DNA of 64,000 nt from DSYU01 sp963827605 (lineage in GTDB: Bacteria > Chloroflexota > Anaerolineae > Anaerolineales > Anaerolineaceae), in the NCBI GenBank assembly GCA_963827605.1, contig CAWHBK010000001.1:558001-622000 (forward strand), given 5' to 3'. Position 1 is the stretch's first letter, and each line of letters starts with the position of its first letter. The translations under genes and the position numbers were made by a program. Shown one piece after another: positions 27,132-36,988 of the stretch. The notes beneath the pieces were generated by a model, which was not told the DNA's origin, searched no databases, and saw only the letters and a program-made list of their open reading frames with translations.

Positions 27132-28151
27132 CTAGTAATGCAGCTCCTCCACTTTCCCACCAACCCGCTTGCGGAATACCCAGTAGGCCCAAACCTGGTA
27201 CCCCAGGACGAAGGGCAGGAAGATCAGCACCACGATCAACATCACCCGCAGCGTGTATGGCCCGGACGCGGTGTTATAAATGGTCAGGCTGTACTGCGGG
27301 TCCAGGCTGGACACCAGCACCCGGGGGAAGAGCACTTCAAAAATACTGGTCACGGCGAAGACGATCGAAAGCAGCGTCAGGAAGAAGGCCCAACCGCTGC
27401 GGTTGGCGTAAATAAAATATCCGGCTGCCAGCAGCGCCAGCACTGCGCCAATCGGGATCGGGCCAGGGTTGACTCCCAGCTGTTTGAGGATATCGGTGAA
27501 GAAGTAGGTCGCGACAACATAAGCCCCCATCGACAGCAGCGCAGGCAGCCATAACCGCCTGGCAATTTTTTGCGACGTTTCGCAGATTTCCGCGTGCGTT
27601 TTCAGGCTGAGGAATAGCGCGCCGTACAGGGTAAAACCCAAGAAGGAAACCAGCCCACCAAGCAGCGCATACGGGTTGAGCAGGTTAAAGAAACCGCCCA
27701 CGTAATTCATGCTCTGATCGATCGGCACGCCGCGCACGAAATTGGTAAAGGCCACGCCCCATAACAGGGCCGGGATGGCGCTGCCGGCAAAGATGCACCA
27801 GTCCCACAGGCGCTTCCAGCGCGGGTCATCATCCTTGCTGCGGAACTCAAAGGCCACCCCGCGAACGATCAACGCCAGCAGGATGATGAACAGCGGCAGG
27901 TAAAAGCCGCTGAACAGGGTCGCGTACCAGCCGGGGAAAGCCGCGAAGGTCGCCCCGCCCGCGGTGATCAGCCAGACCTCGTTGCCATCCCAATGCGGGC
28001 CAATCGTGTTGATCATCACCCGCCGCTTGAGGTCGGTCTTGCCGATAAAGGGCAGCAGGATGCCAACGCCCAGGTCGAACCCTTCCAGGACAAAATAGCC
28101 GATATACAAAACCGCGATCAGGATAAACCAGAGCGTGTTGAGATCCATCAT
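27132..28151 (-). CDS. cydB: cytochrome bd ubiquinol oxidase subunit II
   Basis: Intact 339-residue membrane protein, eight or nine helices. Start MMDLNTLWFILIAVLYIGYFVLEGFDLG (first 28 residues) has the family sequence YFVLEGFDLGVGIL. Other signs are GPHWDGNEVWLI and the regularly spaced WDW and AFTNFVRGVPI. CydB stabilises the haem subunit CydA of the high-affinity terminal oxidase that reduces O2 to water. It starts 6 nt after the end of cydA. Maturation depends on the CydDC exporter, encoded at 35222-38813. Confidence 0.96.
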   Translation of the reverse strand: MMDLNTLWFILIAVLYIGYFVLEGFDLGVGILLPFIGKTDLKRRVMINTIGPHWDGNEVWLITAGGATFAAFPGWYATLFSGFYLPLFIILLALIVRGVAFEFRSKDDDPRWKRLWDWCIFAGSAIPALLWGVAFTNFVRGVPIDQSMNYVGGFFNLLNPYALLGGLVSFLGFTLYGALFLSLKTHAEICETSQKIARRLWLPALLSMGAYVVATYFFTDILKQLGVNPGPIPIGAVLALLAAGYFIYANRSGWAFFLTLLSIVFAVTSIFEVLFPRVLVSSLDPQYSLTIYNTASGPYTLRVMLIVVLIFLPFVLGYQVWAYWVFRKRVGGKVEELHY

Positions 28152-28157
28152 TCCCTC

Positions 28158-29532
28158 CTACCCGACATAACCTTCTTCAATCATCGGCTCGATCTTCTTT
28201 TCGGCCGGGCCGGCTTTGGCATACTTGACCAGCAGGTAAACATCCGCAACGATCAGCAGCGCGTAGACCAGCGTAAACAAAATCAGCGAGGTCAGCACCA
28301 TACCCGGCGTCAGGTTCGGCGAGAACGCATCCTCCGTCTTCATCAGCCCGAACACTACCCAGGGCTGGCGGCCCATTTCGGTGAACATCCAGCCGGTGGT
28401 ATTCGCCAGGTACGGCAGCGCAATGAACAGCGGGAAAAAGCGCACATAGCGGAACTGGCCAATGGGCCGGTTGCGCAGCATTGGATACAGCGCCAGGAAG
28501 GCCAGCAGCAGCATCAGGAATCCCAAACCCACCATGATGCGGAAGCCCCAATACATCGTGATGATGGATGGGGCATAATATCCTGGACCGTACTTCGCCT
28601 CATATTCTTGCCTGCAGGTTGCGGATGCCCTTCACCTCGCCAGTCGGCTGGTTATAGGCCAGAATGCTGAGAATGTATGGGATGCGGATGGCAAAAACAT
28701 CCTTCAGGTTTTTCTCGTCGCCAATGGTAAAGAAGGAGAAAGAAGCCGGGTTCTCACTCTCCCACAATGCCTCGGCAGCCGCCATTTTCATCGGCTGGGT
28801 CTGCACCATACGCTGCGCCTGGCTGTGCCCGACCAGGATGACCAGGAAAATGGACAGGATGCCAAATACCGCGGCCAGCTGGAAGGAACGGCGGAAGAAA
28901 TCCATTTCACGGCGGCGGATCAGATGGTACGCGCTGATACCGAGCACAAAGAAGGCCCCGGTGGTAAACCCTGAAAGGATCGTGTGCGGGAACTGCGTCC
29001 ACAGGTAGGGGTTAGCCAGCAAAGCGCCAAAATCGTTCATCACTGCCCGGCCATTTTCAATCGCGTACCCAACCGGGTGCTGCATAAATGAGTTGGCGAT
29101 CAAGATCCACAGCGCGGAAATATTCGCGCCCAGCGCCACCAGCCAGATGGCTGCCAGGTGCATGCCTTTTGAAAGCTTATCCCACCCAAAGATCCAGACG
29201 CCCAGGAATACCGACTCGAGGAAAAAGGCCAGCAGCGCCTCAATTGCCAGTGGAGCGCCAAACACATCCCCGACAAAACGCGAATACTGGGCCCAGTTCA
29301 TCCCGAATTGGAATTCCATTACAATACCGGTGACCACACCCATAGCGAAGTTGATTAAGAACAGGTTCCCCCAAAACTTCGCCATGCGCTTGTATGTCTC
29401 ATTGCCGCTGCGGACGTACAACGTCTCCATAATGGCAACCAGGACGGCTAATCCCAATGTTAATGGAACAAAGAAGAAGTGATAGATCGTGGTGACCGCA
29501 AATTGCAGTTGAGAAAGCGTCAATACATTCAT
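28158..29532 (-). CDS. cydA: cytochrome bd ubiquinol oxidase subunit I, frameshifted
   Basis: Haem-binding subunit of the bd oxidase. The first 310 residues read LTLSQLQFAVTTIYHFFFVPLTLG, the haem b ligand region, then GHSQAQRMVQTQPMKMAAAE, the quinol-site loop. The last part has FTEMGRQPWVV, the conserved GRQPW motif. One extra A near 28607 (CAGGCAAGAATATGAG should read one A shorter) shifts the frame; repaired length is about 458 residues, which fits a short-Q-loop CydA. The promoter upstream contains a Rex-like site. The divergent prfA lies 326 bp away, and that gap holds only the two promoters. Confidence 0.94.
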
Positions 29533-29618
29533 GCACGAACTCCTCCCGGACCAGTTTTGCAGGATGGATATGAATGCTGTTACCAGTAGAAATGGGGACG
29601 TAAAACCTTACCATTCGA

Positions 29619-29647
29619 AGTATACACCCTTGCGATTTTCATCACAA
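29619..29647 (-). promoter_or_regulatory. cydAB promoter with Rex-like operator
   Basis: Reverse-strand promoter TTGTGA (29642-29647), 17-bp spacer, TATACT (29619-29624). The -35 is embedded in TTGTGATGAAAATCGCAA (29630-29647), an 18-bp imperfect palindrome that matches the half-sites of the Rex consensus (TTGTGAA-N4-TTCACAA) with three deviations. Rex is the NADH/NAD+-responsive repressor known to control cyd genes. Binding would occlude the -35. Confidence 0.6.
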
Positions 29648-29727
29648 CCGGCTGTATAAACCCAATGGGGCATCACATGCTTGCTCTTTCAAGAAGAACC
29701 AAACTCTGAACCGCCTGTCCTAAAATT

Positions 29728-29756
29728 TTGTTACTTCATTGCCCGTCTGGTATAAT
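29728..29756 (+). promoter_or_regulatory. sigma70-type promoter for prfA
   Basis: TTGTTA (29728-29733), 17-bp spacer, TATAAT (29751-29756), about 100 nt before the prfA start. Confidence 0.65.
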
Positions 29757-29858
29757 TGGACATTTGGGAATGAGAACGCATATTTTCTGGCTGCAGATGG
29801 TTTTCCCGGGTATCCCGGCGGCCAGGAATGCTTGAATAAAGGATTGAAAACTCCGCTT

Positions 29859-30928
29859 ATGTTGGACAAAATTGCATCGATTGAAAATCGTTACGAAGAA
29901 CTGGGCCGGTTGTTGGAGGAATCCGCGAGCGACTACCAGCGTGCCGCCGAATACGGCAAGGAACGCTCGGATCTGGAGGCCATTGTCAACAAGGCCAATG
30001 AATACCGCACTGCCCAAAAGCAGATCGAAGAAGCCCGCTCTTTGCAGGAAGAGAACGACGCCGAACTGCGCGAGCTGGCCCGCGCGGATCTGGAAGCGCT
30101 GGAACCGCGTCTTCAACAACTGGAACGCGAGCTGCAGGTCCCTGCTGGTTCCCAAAGACCCGCGCGATGAACGCAGCGTCATCGTCGAAATCCGCGGCGG
30201 CACGGGCGGCGATGAAGCTGCCCTGTTCGCCGCCGACCTGTTCCGCATCTACTCGCGCTACGCGGAAAAACGCCACTGGTCGGTGGAAATTCTCTCGGAA
30301 AATGCGACCGGGATCGGTGGCTACAAAGAGATCATTTTTATGGTCAAAGGCCGCGGCGCATATTCGCGATTGAAGTACGAATCCGGCGTGCACCGCGTGC
30401 AGCGCGTCCCTACCACGGAAGCCCAGGGACGCATCCATACCTCCACGGCTACCGTTGTGGTGCTGGCCGAAATGGATGAAGTGGATGTGCAGATCCCGGA
30501 AAGTGACATCAAGATAGACGTCTACCGCTCGGCCGGCGCGGGAGGACAAAACGTGCAGAAGAACTCCACCGCGGTGCGCATCCTGCACATCCCCACCGGG
30601 ATTGTGGTGGCCTGCCAGGATGAGCGCTCGCAGTTGCAGAACAAATTGCGCGCCATGAGCATCTTGCGCGCCAAGCTGTATGATCTGGAAATGGAAAAAC
30701 GCCAGCACGAGCTGGAAACCGACCCGCCGCTCACAGGTTGGCACTGGCGAGCGCTCTGAGAAGATCCGCACCTACAATTTCCCCCAGTCGCGCGTAACCG
30801 ACCACCGCATCAACGTTTCGTCCTACAACATGGCTGCTGTGCTGGAAGGCGAGATCGATGAATTCATTGATGAGCTGTCGCTGCGCGACGAAGCCGACCG
30901 CCTTTCTACCGGTGAGGAGGATGAAGAG
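29859..30928 (+). CDS. prfA: peptide chain release factor 1, frameshifted, in frame with prmC
   Basis: RF1 recognises UAA/UAG and releases peptides on the ribosome. Start ATG at 29859 (MLDKIASIENRYEELG). Domain 2 signs are EIRGGTGGDEAALFA and GAYSRLKYESGVHRVQRVP; the GGQ loop reads SAGAGGQNVQKNSTAVRI. Three frames must be joined: an extra C at 30140-30142 (GTCCCTG) and another at 30723-30725 (GACCCGCC). With both repaired the protein is about 356 residues, exactly the RF1 size, ending near DRLSTGEEDEE. No stop codon is present there; the frame continues into prmC. I set the boundary by family length. Confidence 0.92.
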
Positions 30929-31843
30929 ATAAGCAGCCGCGATCTGCGTCGCGTCGCGGACTGGCTGAGGTTTGCGCGGTCGTTCCTCGAAAGGGTTCCC
31001 GCGAACCGGGGGCAGCTTGCCGGTGAAGATGCCGGCCTGGAGACCCAGGTGCTGCTGGCCCACGCGCTGCAAAAGCCGCGCGCCTGGGTGCTGGCGCACC
31101 CGGAAGCTGTCCTCACCCCACAGCAGCAGCGCCACCTGACCAAACTGCTGGGCGGCCTGGCGCAGGGCACGCCCCTGCCCTACCTGACCGGCCAGCAGGA
31201 GTTTTTTGGCCTGGAGTTTGAGGTTACCCCGGCGGTGCTCATCCCGCGCCCTGAAACGGAGCTGCTGGTGGAGCACGCGCTGGAATGGCTCCAGCGCCAT
31301 CCCGACCGCCGCCGCGCCGCCGATGTGGGCACCGGCTCGGGCTGCATCGCCGTGAGCCTGGCCCACCATGTTCCTGATCTGCGCATTTTGGCCGTCGACC
31401 GCTCCTGGGATGCGCTGAAAGTGGCCCGGCGCAACGCCGCGCGCCACCAGGTAGACAACCAGGTCACCTTCCTGCAAGGCGACTTGCTCTCCGCCGCCGC
31501 CGCGCCGTTCGACCTGGTCTGCGCCAACCTGCCCTACATCCCCAGCGAACCCCTTGCCAGCCTGCCGGTCGCGCAGCACGAGCCGCTTCTGGCGCTCGAC
31601 GGCGGGCCGGATGGGCTGAACGCCATCCGCGGCCTGCTGGCCGGCGCTTCGCGCTGGCTGGCGCCGGGCGGGCTGCTGCTGCTCGAAATGCAGTTCGACC
31701 AGGGCGATGCGATTACTTCCCTGGCTGAGGCGTGCCTGCCAGCCGCGCGGATCAAAGTCCACGCTGACCTGGCCGGTTTCCCTCGCCTGGTTGAGATCCA
31801 GGCCAATGACCCTGAGGCGCCGCCCCAAGGCGACAGGATATAA
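30929..31843 (+). CDS. prmC: release-factor glutamine methyltransferase, in frame with prfA
   Basis: PrmC (HemK) methylates the glutamine of the GGQ loop of RF1 and RF2 using S-adenosylmethionine. Motifs are GTPLPYLTGQQEFFGLEFEV, LIPRPETELLVE, the SAM-binding DVGTGSGCIAVSLA and the substrate-binding NLPYIPS (NxPY motif). The frame runs on from prfA with no stop and no methionine start in a normal position, so either the genes are fused or an indel has removed the prfA stop. Linker ISSRDLRRVADWL fits the usual N-terminal helix of PrmC. It is followed by the Sua5/TsaC gene after 23 nt. Confidence 0.9.
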   Translation: MSSRDLRRVADWLRFARSFLERVPANRGQLAGEDAGLETQVLLAHALQKPRAWVLAHPEAVLTPQQQRHLTKLLGGLAQGTPLPYLTGQQEFFGLEFEVTPAVLIPRPETELLVEHALEWLQRHPDRRRAADVGTGSGCIAVSLAHHVPDLRILAVDRSWDALKVARRNAARHQVDNQVTFLQGDLLSAAAAPFDLVCANLPYIPSEPLASLPVAQHEPLLALDGGPDGLNAIRGLLAGASRWLAPGGLLLLEMQFDQGDAITSLAEACLPAARIKVHADLAGFPRLVEIQANDPEAPPQGDRI

Positions 31844-31866
31844 AAGCCCCTGGAACGGAGGACGAT

Positions 31867-32492
31867 GTGTCTACTATCCTTCTGCTTACCTCTGACCCTA
31901 CAGCCATCTCCCGTGCACTGGAAATTCTGGCAAGCGGCGGCCTGGTGGCTTTCCCCACGGATACCGTTTATGGTGTGGCCGCTGGCGTAAATAACGCTCA
32001 GGGTATCGATCGCCTATACGAAGCCAAGGCCCGTTCGGCCAACAAAGCCATCGCCGTGCTGGTTGGTGAGATCGAGCAGCTGGACCAGCTGACGACCGGC
32101 CTCACCCAATCCGCACAGCGACTGGCGGAGCGTTTCTGGCCTGGCGCGCTGACCCTGGTGGTACCCAAACACCCCAGCCTGCCCGAAAACCTGTCCCCGC
32201 TGCCCACCGTAGGCGTGCGCATGCCGGACCACGCCTTTGCCCGCGCGCTGCTGCGCGCCGCCGGGCCGCTGGCGACCAGCTCGGCCAACATCTCCGGGGA
32301 GACCAACACGCTCACCGCGCAGCAGGTGCTGGAGCAGTTAGAAGGGCGGATCGAGCTGGTGCTGGATGGCGGCGCGGCGCCGGGCGGCGTGCCATCCACC
32401 GTGGTCGACTGCACCCAGGCCCACCGCAAATTCTGCGCCAGGGCGCGCTTACGGCGGAAATGATCAATGCCGCATTGGCACAAACCAAATAA
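31867..32492 (+). CDS. L-threonylcarbamoyladenylate synthase (Sua5/TsaC family)
   Basis: Makes threonylcarbamoyl-AMP from threonine, bicarbonate and ATP for the t6A modification of tRNAs reading ANN codons. Motifs: GGLVAFPTDTVYGVAA, KARSANKAIAVLV, RFWPGALTLVV, VGVRMPDHAFA and TSSANISGE. The start is GTG 31867 behind a GGAGG sequence. A missing C near 32420 (CAGGCCCACCGC) changes the frame close to the end; the corrected tail reads LRQGALTAEMINAALAQTK and ends at 32492. Length of about 208 residues is the short TsaC-like form. It shares a direction and short gap with prfA/prmC, a common translation-related grouping. Confidence 0.92.
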
Positions 32493-32575
32493 TTGAATAC
32501 TTTCTAACCTGTTTCTTAACCCCTATTCAGATCCATTTTAAGTTCGCTTTCTATACTATAGATGCATTCTCCTAT

Positions 32576-32620
32576 AAAAAACCCCCGCGGCTGAGATGGC
32601 GCCTCACCCGCGGGGGTTTT
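32576..32620. terminator. bidirectional intrinsic terminator
   Basis: CCCCCGCGG (32582-32590) pairs with CCGCGGGGG (32608-32616), with an inner TGAG/CTCA stem. A-run on the left (32576-32581) and T-run on the right (32617-32620). It separates convergent TsaC and VIT/VWA genes. Confidence 0.9.
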
Positions 32621-32657
32621 ACGTGGTTCAAGGGATTTGCTTGAAAACTACCTGCCG

Positions 32658-35156
32658 TTACCAGCGGAACTTCAGAAAGATAGTTACCAGCAGTACCGCC
32701 GCGAGTGGGAGAAAACCGCCCAAACATGCGCGCGGCGCGGGCGGTTGGCTTTCAGCGGGCTGCGCGGCGGATATTTCCGTTGGCGCGGGCGAGGCATTGG
32801 GAACCTGCGCGATAGGAGTGGCCGCGCTGCACCGTTTCAGCCGGAACTGCGGGGGTAATCGTTGGTAGCAGCGGCGCTGCCGGAAGCAGCGTAGGCGGGA
32901 GCACAACTGGGCCGCTGGATTGGCCTTCACTGACCACCTGGTACGCCTGGCCGTCTACCACAATCGTTACCTGTTCGCCCAGCGCCAGGGCTGCGGCAAT
33001 ATCGGGCCGCGCGGCCAGCAAGCGGAAGTATTCATCCGATAAGAAGGCGATTTTCTGAGCTTTCATTGTCTGAGGGTCATAGTTGGTATCCAACCAGGTT
33101 CCGTCTTGGAAGAGGAAAGTGCGCGCGCCCACCACGCGGATAGGCTGGCCGCCCTGCCCTGCCGCTGCGTGTTCACGCCCCCACTACCGCCGCCAGCGCC
33201 CGGGGCCTGGGGAGCCACATCCGCGGACTGCATCTGGCCTTCCTGCGCCGCGCGGTCTACCGCACCTTTGCCAGACGCCTCCATGGGCGCCTGGGCCTGG
33301 CCAAAGGCCTCCTCGGCGATGCGATCCTGGGCTTCAGCGCCCAGCGGCATCGGCTCGGTCACCAGGTAGGATGTGTACGGCGTGACAATCCCGTAGCGCA
33401 CGCTCAGCTTGACGATCTGCTGGATGGTTTCCTTGTCTGCCCCGTCCAGCCGGATGCGGTTGAGCAGGTAACCAATCTTGCGCGTCGCCCACAGGCGCGG
33501 CAGCATATCCAGATTCCCGGCCGCACCCCGGCTGTCGCGCTCGAAGACCTGCGCCGGGAAGCGGAACGCCTGCGCCTGACCGTTCACCACCCCTTGCAAT
33601 GTTACATCCTGCGAGCCACCCTCCCGGTAGCGCCCGACGACGATCACCTGGCTGCCGGCGAACAGATCCGGCAGCGGGTTCGGGTAAATATCATACGTGG
33701 ACAGGCCGCCAAAATCGAGCTGTAAATCGGTCAGCACCGGGGTGCTGATGCGCTCGTAAAACGCGGACAGCGTTTCATCCAGCGACTCACCCGGGCGCAC
33801 ATAGGTGCTCTGCCCGTGGTGCTCCTGACTGAGCGTATCCAGCAGAACCGTATCCACATCATAACCCACGCCAAAGGCAAACAGGCGCAGGTTTGGCGCG
33901 GCGGATTTGGCAAAATTATTGAGGATTTCCTGGCTGTTGATCACCCCTTCGGTCGGCAGGCCGTCGGTCAGAAAGATCAGGTAGGTGGGCCGCTCGTGAT
34001 CGGCTGCAGCCGCGGCCGCCGCTTCCAGCAGCGCGCGGTTGATATCCGTGCTGCCCACCGCGCTCAACCGGTCGACCCAGCGCAAGGCTTCATTCACCTC
34101 ACTGGCCGGCCGCAGCCCGCTGGCATAGGTCTCGATGCCGGTGCTGAATGCCTGCAGGTAAAAACGGTCCTCAGGGTTAAGCTTCTTGAGGATAAAGCGC
34201 AGCGCCGACTGGGCCTGCTGAAACTTTTCCCCATCCATGCTGCCCGAGTGGTCCAGCACCAGCAGCACATCCTTGGCAATCCGTTCATTGGAATGGCCTG
34301 GCTTGGGCGCCAGCAGCACCAGGAAAAAACCATCCGCATCCGTGGGGTCGCCTGGGTCGCGGTATGAGAACAGGTGGAAGGCTTCACTGTCGCCCAGCGA
34401 GTAAAACAGCGCAAAGTCGCTGTCAGGGCGCACATTTTTCTCCTCATATCCGGCAATCACGTGGTGATCGTCCTGGCGGTCCAGCCCCACCGGGTGGCTG
34501 GGCGAATACACCGCGCGCATCGCCTGCTGGTCGCGAATCTCCACCCGGATGCTGACATCCTCCAGCGGCTCACGCGAGAACTTTTCGGTATTGAGCGGAT
34601 AGACGTAGCGCACCAGCCCATTCTGGGCAGTCAGCGCCTGGGTGTACTCCAGCTCGATGCGCCGCTCGCCTTTTGGCTGGATGGGAAAAATCGAGGCTTT
34701 TACCGCGCCGCGGCCTTCATACTCCAACAAGGCCGGGTCGCGCAGGGTGCGCACGATTTCATCGTAATACTGGCGGGCCTGGTTCGCGTCCAGCACCTCC
34801 CCTTTCACCGGTTTGCCGTCCACCCACAGGGTAAAGTTGCTCACTACCGCGTCAAGCGGCAGCGGGAAAACATATGTGCCTTCGATTGGCCACTCGTTGG
34901 GGTTGTAGAAAACCTGGTCGACATGCGTCACCGCCAGCTGGTCTTGTATGGATACCGTGACGTGGTGGTAACGGATGGTTAATTGCTCAATCGGGCGCGG
35001 CGGAAATGGTGGACAGTCTCGCCCAAGGCAGGGCGGCGGGCAATTATCTCGCGGGCAGGGAGGCGGGATAATAATCCCATCCGCCTGCACCGGGAAACTA
35101 TTTCCAAACAGGAACAGTACCAGCAAAATCAGGCTCCAGGAGCACTTCTTTTTCAT
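32658..35156 (-). CDS. VIT and VWA domain surface protein with C-terminal TM anchor, frameshifted
   Basis: About 833 codons. Signal peptide at the start (SLILLVLFLFGNSFPVQA). A short Pro/Cys segment (PPPCPRDNCPPPC) precedes a VIT domain, residues about 55-185, with YNPNEWPIEGTYVFPLP and QARQYYDEIVR. The von Willebrand A domain (about 290-460) has an intact MIDAS: DHSGSM, threonine in the STD loop and FLTDGLPTEG. A glycine/glutamine-rich linker and an additional small domain (VRVVGARTFLFQDGTWLDT) follow, read after a frameshift near 33130. A second break near 32850 leads to a C-terminal hydrophobic helix (FLPLAAVLLVTIFL). The layout resembles VIT/VWA proteins of inter-alpha-trypsin-inhibitor type that bind surfaces via metal. 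Cell-surface adhesion or assembly role is inferred. Confidence 0.87.
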
Positions 35157-35221
35157 CGGCCTCTCCTTCCGAAAACATCCCCTCGTACCTTAAAGACGAA
35201 GCGAAGAAGCAGAAGTTCCCT

Positions 35222-36988
35222 TTACTCCAAAGTCTGCCGGTTTATCTGCCACATTTGCGCATACACGCCCCCCTGCTCGACCAGCTCCGCGTGGGTGCCG
35301 CGTTCGCAAACCTGGCCCGCCTGGAGGAGTACAATTTCATCCATATCCTCGAGCCCGGCCAGCCGGTGGGTGATGTGGAGGACGCTGCGCCCAAGGCTAA
35401 CCTCGCGCAGCGTTTCGAGCAGGCGCCGTTCGGTAACAGCATCCAGGTTGGCTGTGGGTTCGTCGAACAGCAGCAGAGACGCATCGCGCAGCAGGGCGCG
35501 CGCTACCGCCACACGCTGGCGCTCGCCGCCGCTCAGCTGCAAGCCGCGCTCGCCAACCCAGGTATCCAACCCCTGCGGCAGATGCTCAACCAGCTCGCCC
35601 AGCTGCGCCTGCCGTACTACCCGCTCCATGTCCGCGGGCGAAGCACCCGGCCTGGCCAGGAGCAGGTTTTGGCGCAAGGTTCCGCTGAACAGGTAGGTGG
35701 TCTGGGCGATCACAGATACCCGGCTGCGCAGGTCCTGCGGGTCGCAGCGGCGAAGATCCAGGCCGTTAACCATAATACTGCCCGCCGGATACTCCCAGAA
35801 GCGCAGCAGCAGGTTGAGCAGGGTCGTTTTGCCTGCCCCGCTGGGACCCACCAATGCCACGCGCTTACCCGGCGGAAGATCCAGGTCGAAAGCGGTAAGC
35901 GCGGCGTCTGCCCGTCCCGGGTACGAAAAGGTCAGCCCGCGGATGCGCAGCGCAAGCGGTTCATCGGGCAGATGCGTTATCGGCCCTGCAGTCGGCGCAG
36001 ATCCATCGGGGAGCATATCCACCAGCGCAAACAGGCGCCGGGCGGCCTGCAGGCTGCTTTCCAGGTGCTGCGCGGCCTGGGTTAACGGCGTGACAGCTTC
36101 AAACGAGGCAATTGTCACCAGCGCCAGGACGGCCAGGCTTACCCCGCTGATCTGGCCGCCGCGCACCAGCGGGATGGCCAGCAGCAGCATACCCCATAGG
36201 GACAGCCCTGCCACCAACAGCCCAAGCGCGTTGACCAGCGCGCCAGCCCGGCCCAGGCCGTCCTGCGCGCGGCTGAGCGACCGGCCGGCGGCGGCGACGC
36301 GCGCTGCCTGCGCTTCGCCCTGCCCAAAGGCCAGCAGGTCGGGCATGCCCTGGATAACATCCAGCAAGCTGGCGTTCAAAACGGCGCGCTGCTCCACTAC
36401 CGCGCGCCCCGGCGCGCGCGCCAAAAGGTGCACCAGCACCGGCAGGCCCACCCCGCCCGCCAACAGACCCGCTGCCAGCAGGACGGCCAGGCGGGGAGCC
36501 TGCCCGCCAACGAACCACCCGAGCCCAAGCGTAACCACCAGCGCCACCAGGGATGGGGCTACTGCACGCACGTAGAAATTCTCCAGGGTTTCGATATCCG
36601 CCACGGCCCGGGAGAGCAGGTCCGCGCTGCGCGCATCTTGCAAGCGGGCTGGAGCCAGCGGCTCGAGCTGCTGGTAAAACCAGACGCGTAGCCCGGACAG
36701 CAGGCGGAAATTAACCGAGTGGGAAACCAGCCGCTCTAGATAGCGGAATACAGCCCGGCTGATGCCAAAGAAGCGCACCCCAACAATGGCAACCTGTAAC
36801 ATCGCTATCGAAGGCTGCAGCGCGGCGGAGGCAATCAGGTGGGCGGATGTGCCGAACAGGCCAATCCCACTCGCCACAGTCGCTGCGCCGAATAGTACCG
36901 AGAGCGCCACCTGGCGTATAAATGGGCGCAGGAAACCCAGCAGCAAGCCCAGAATTCGCAGCGTTTTCTGCCCCGGCGGATGGTTCAT
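35222..36988 (-). CDS. cydC: ABC exporter subunit CydC
   Basis: Half-transporter of the heterodimeric CydDC thiol exporter, which sends glutathione/cysteine to the periplasmic side and is needed to assemble cytochrome bd. Six-helix membrane domain with LFGTSAHLIASAALQPSIA near residue 45, typical of CydC. ATPase: GPSGAGKTTLLNLLL (Walker A), LSGGERQRVAVARAL (signature), LLLFDEPTANLD (Walker B). The start is ATG 36988, which overlaps the stop of cydD (ATGA); a longer frame upstream belongs to cydD coding. The assignment as CydC rather than a generic lipid exporter rests on the pairing with cydD and the cydAB operon 6 kb away. Confidence 0.88.
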   Translation of the reverse strand: MNHPPGQKTLRILGLLLGFLRPFIRQVALSVLFGAATVASGIGLFGTSAHLIASAALQPSIAMLQVAIVGVRFFGISRAVFRYLERLVSHSVNFRLLSGLRVWFYQQLEPLAPARLQDARSADLLSRAVADIETLENFYVRAVAPSLVALVVTLGLGWFVGGQAPRLAVLLAAGLLAGGVGLPVLVHLLARAPGRAVVEQRAVLNASLLDVIQGMPDLLAFGQGEAQAARVAAAGRSLSRAQDGLGRAGALVNALGLLVAGLSLWGMLLLAIPLVRGGQISGVSLAVLALVTIASFEAVTPLTQAAQHLESSLQAARRLFALVDMLPDGSAPTAGPITHLPDEPLALRIRGLTFSYPGRADAALTAFDLDLPPGKRVALVGPSGAGKTTLLNLLLRFWEYPAGSIMVNGLDLRRCDPQDLRSRVSVIAQTTYLFSGTLRQNLLLARPGASPADMERVVRQAQLGELVEHLPQGLDTWVGERGLQLSGGERQRVAVARALLRDASLLLFDEPTANLDAVTERRLLETLREVSLGRSVLHITHRLAGLEDMDEIVLLQAGQVCERGTHAELVEQGGVYAQMWQINRQTLE

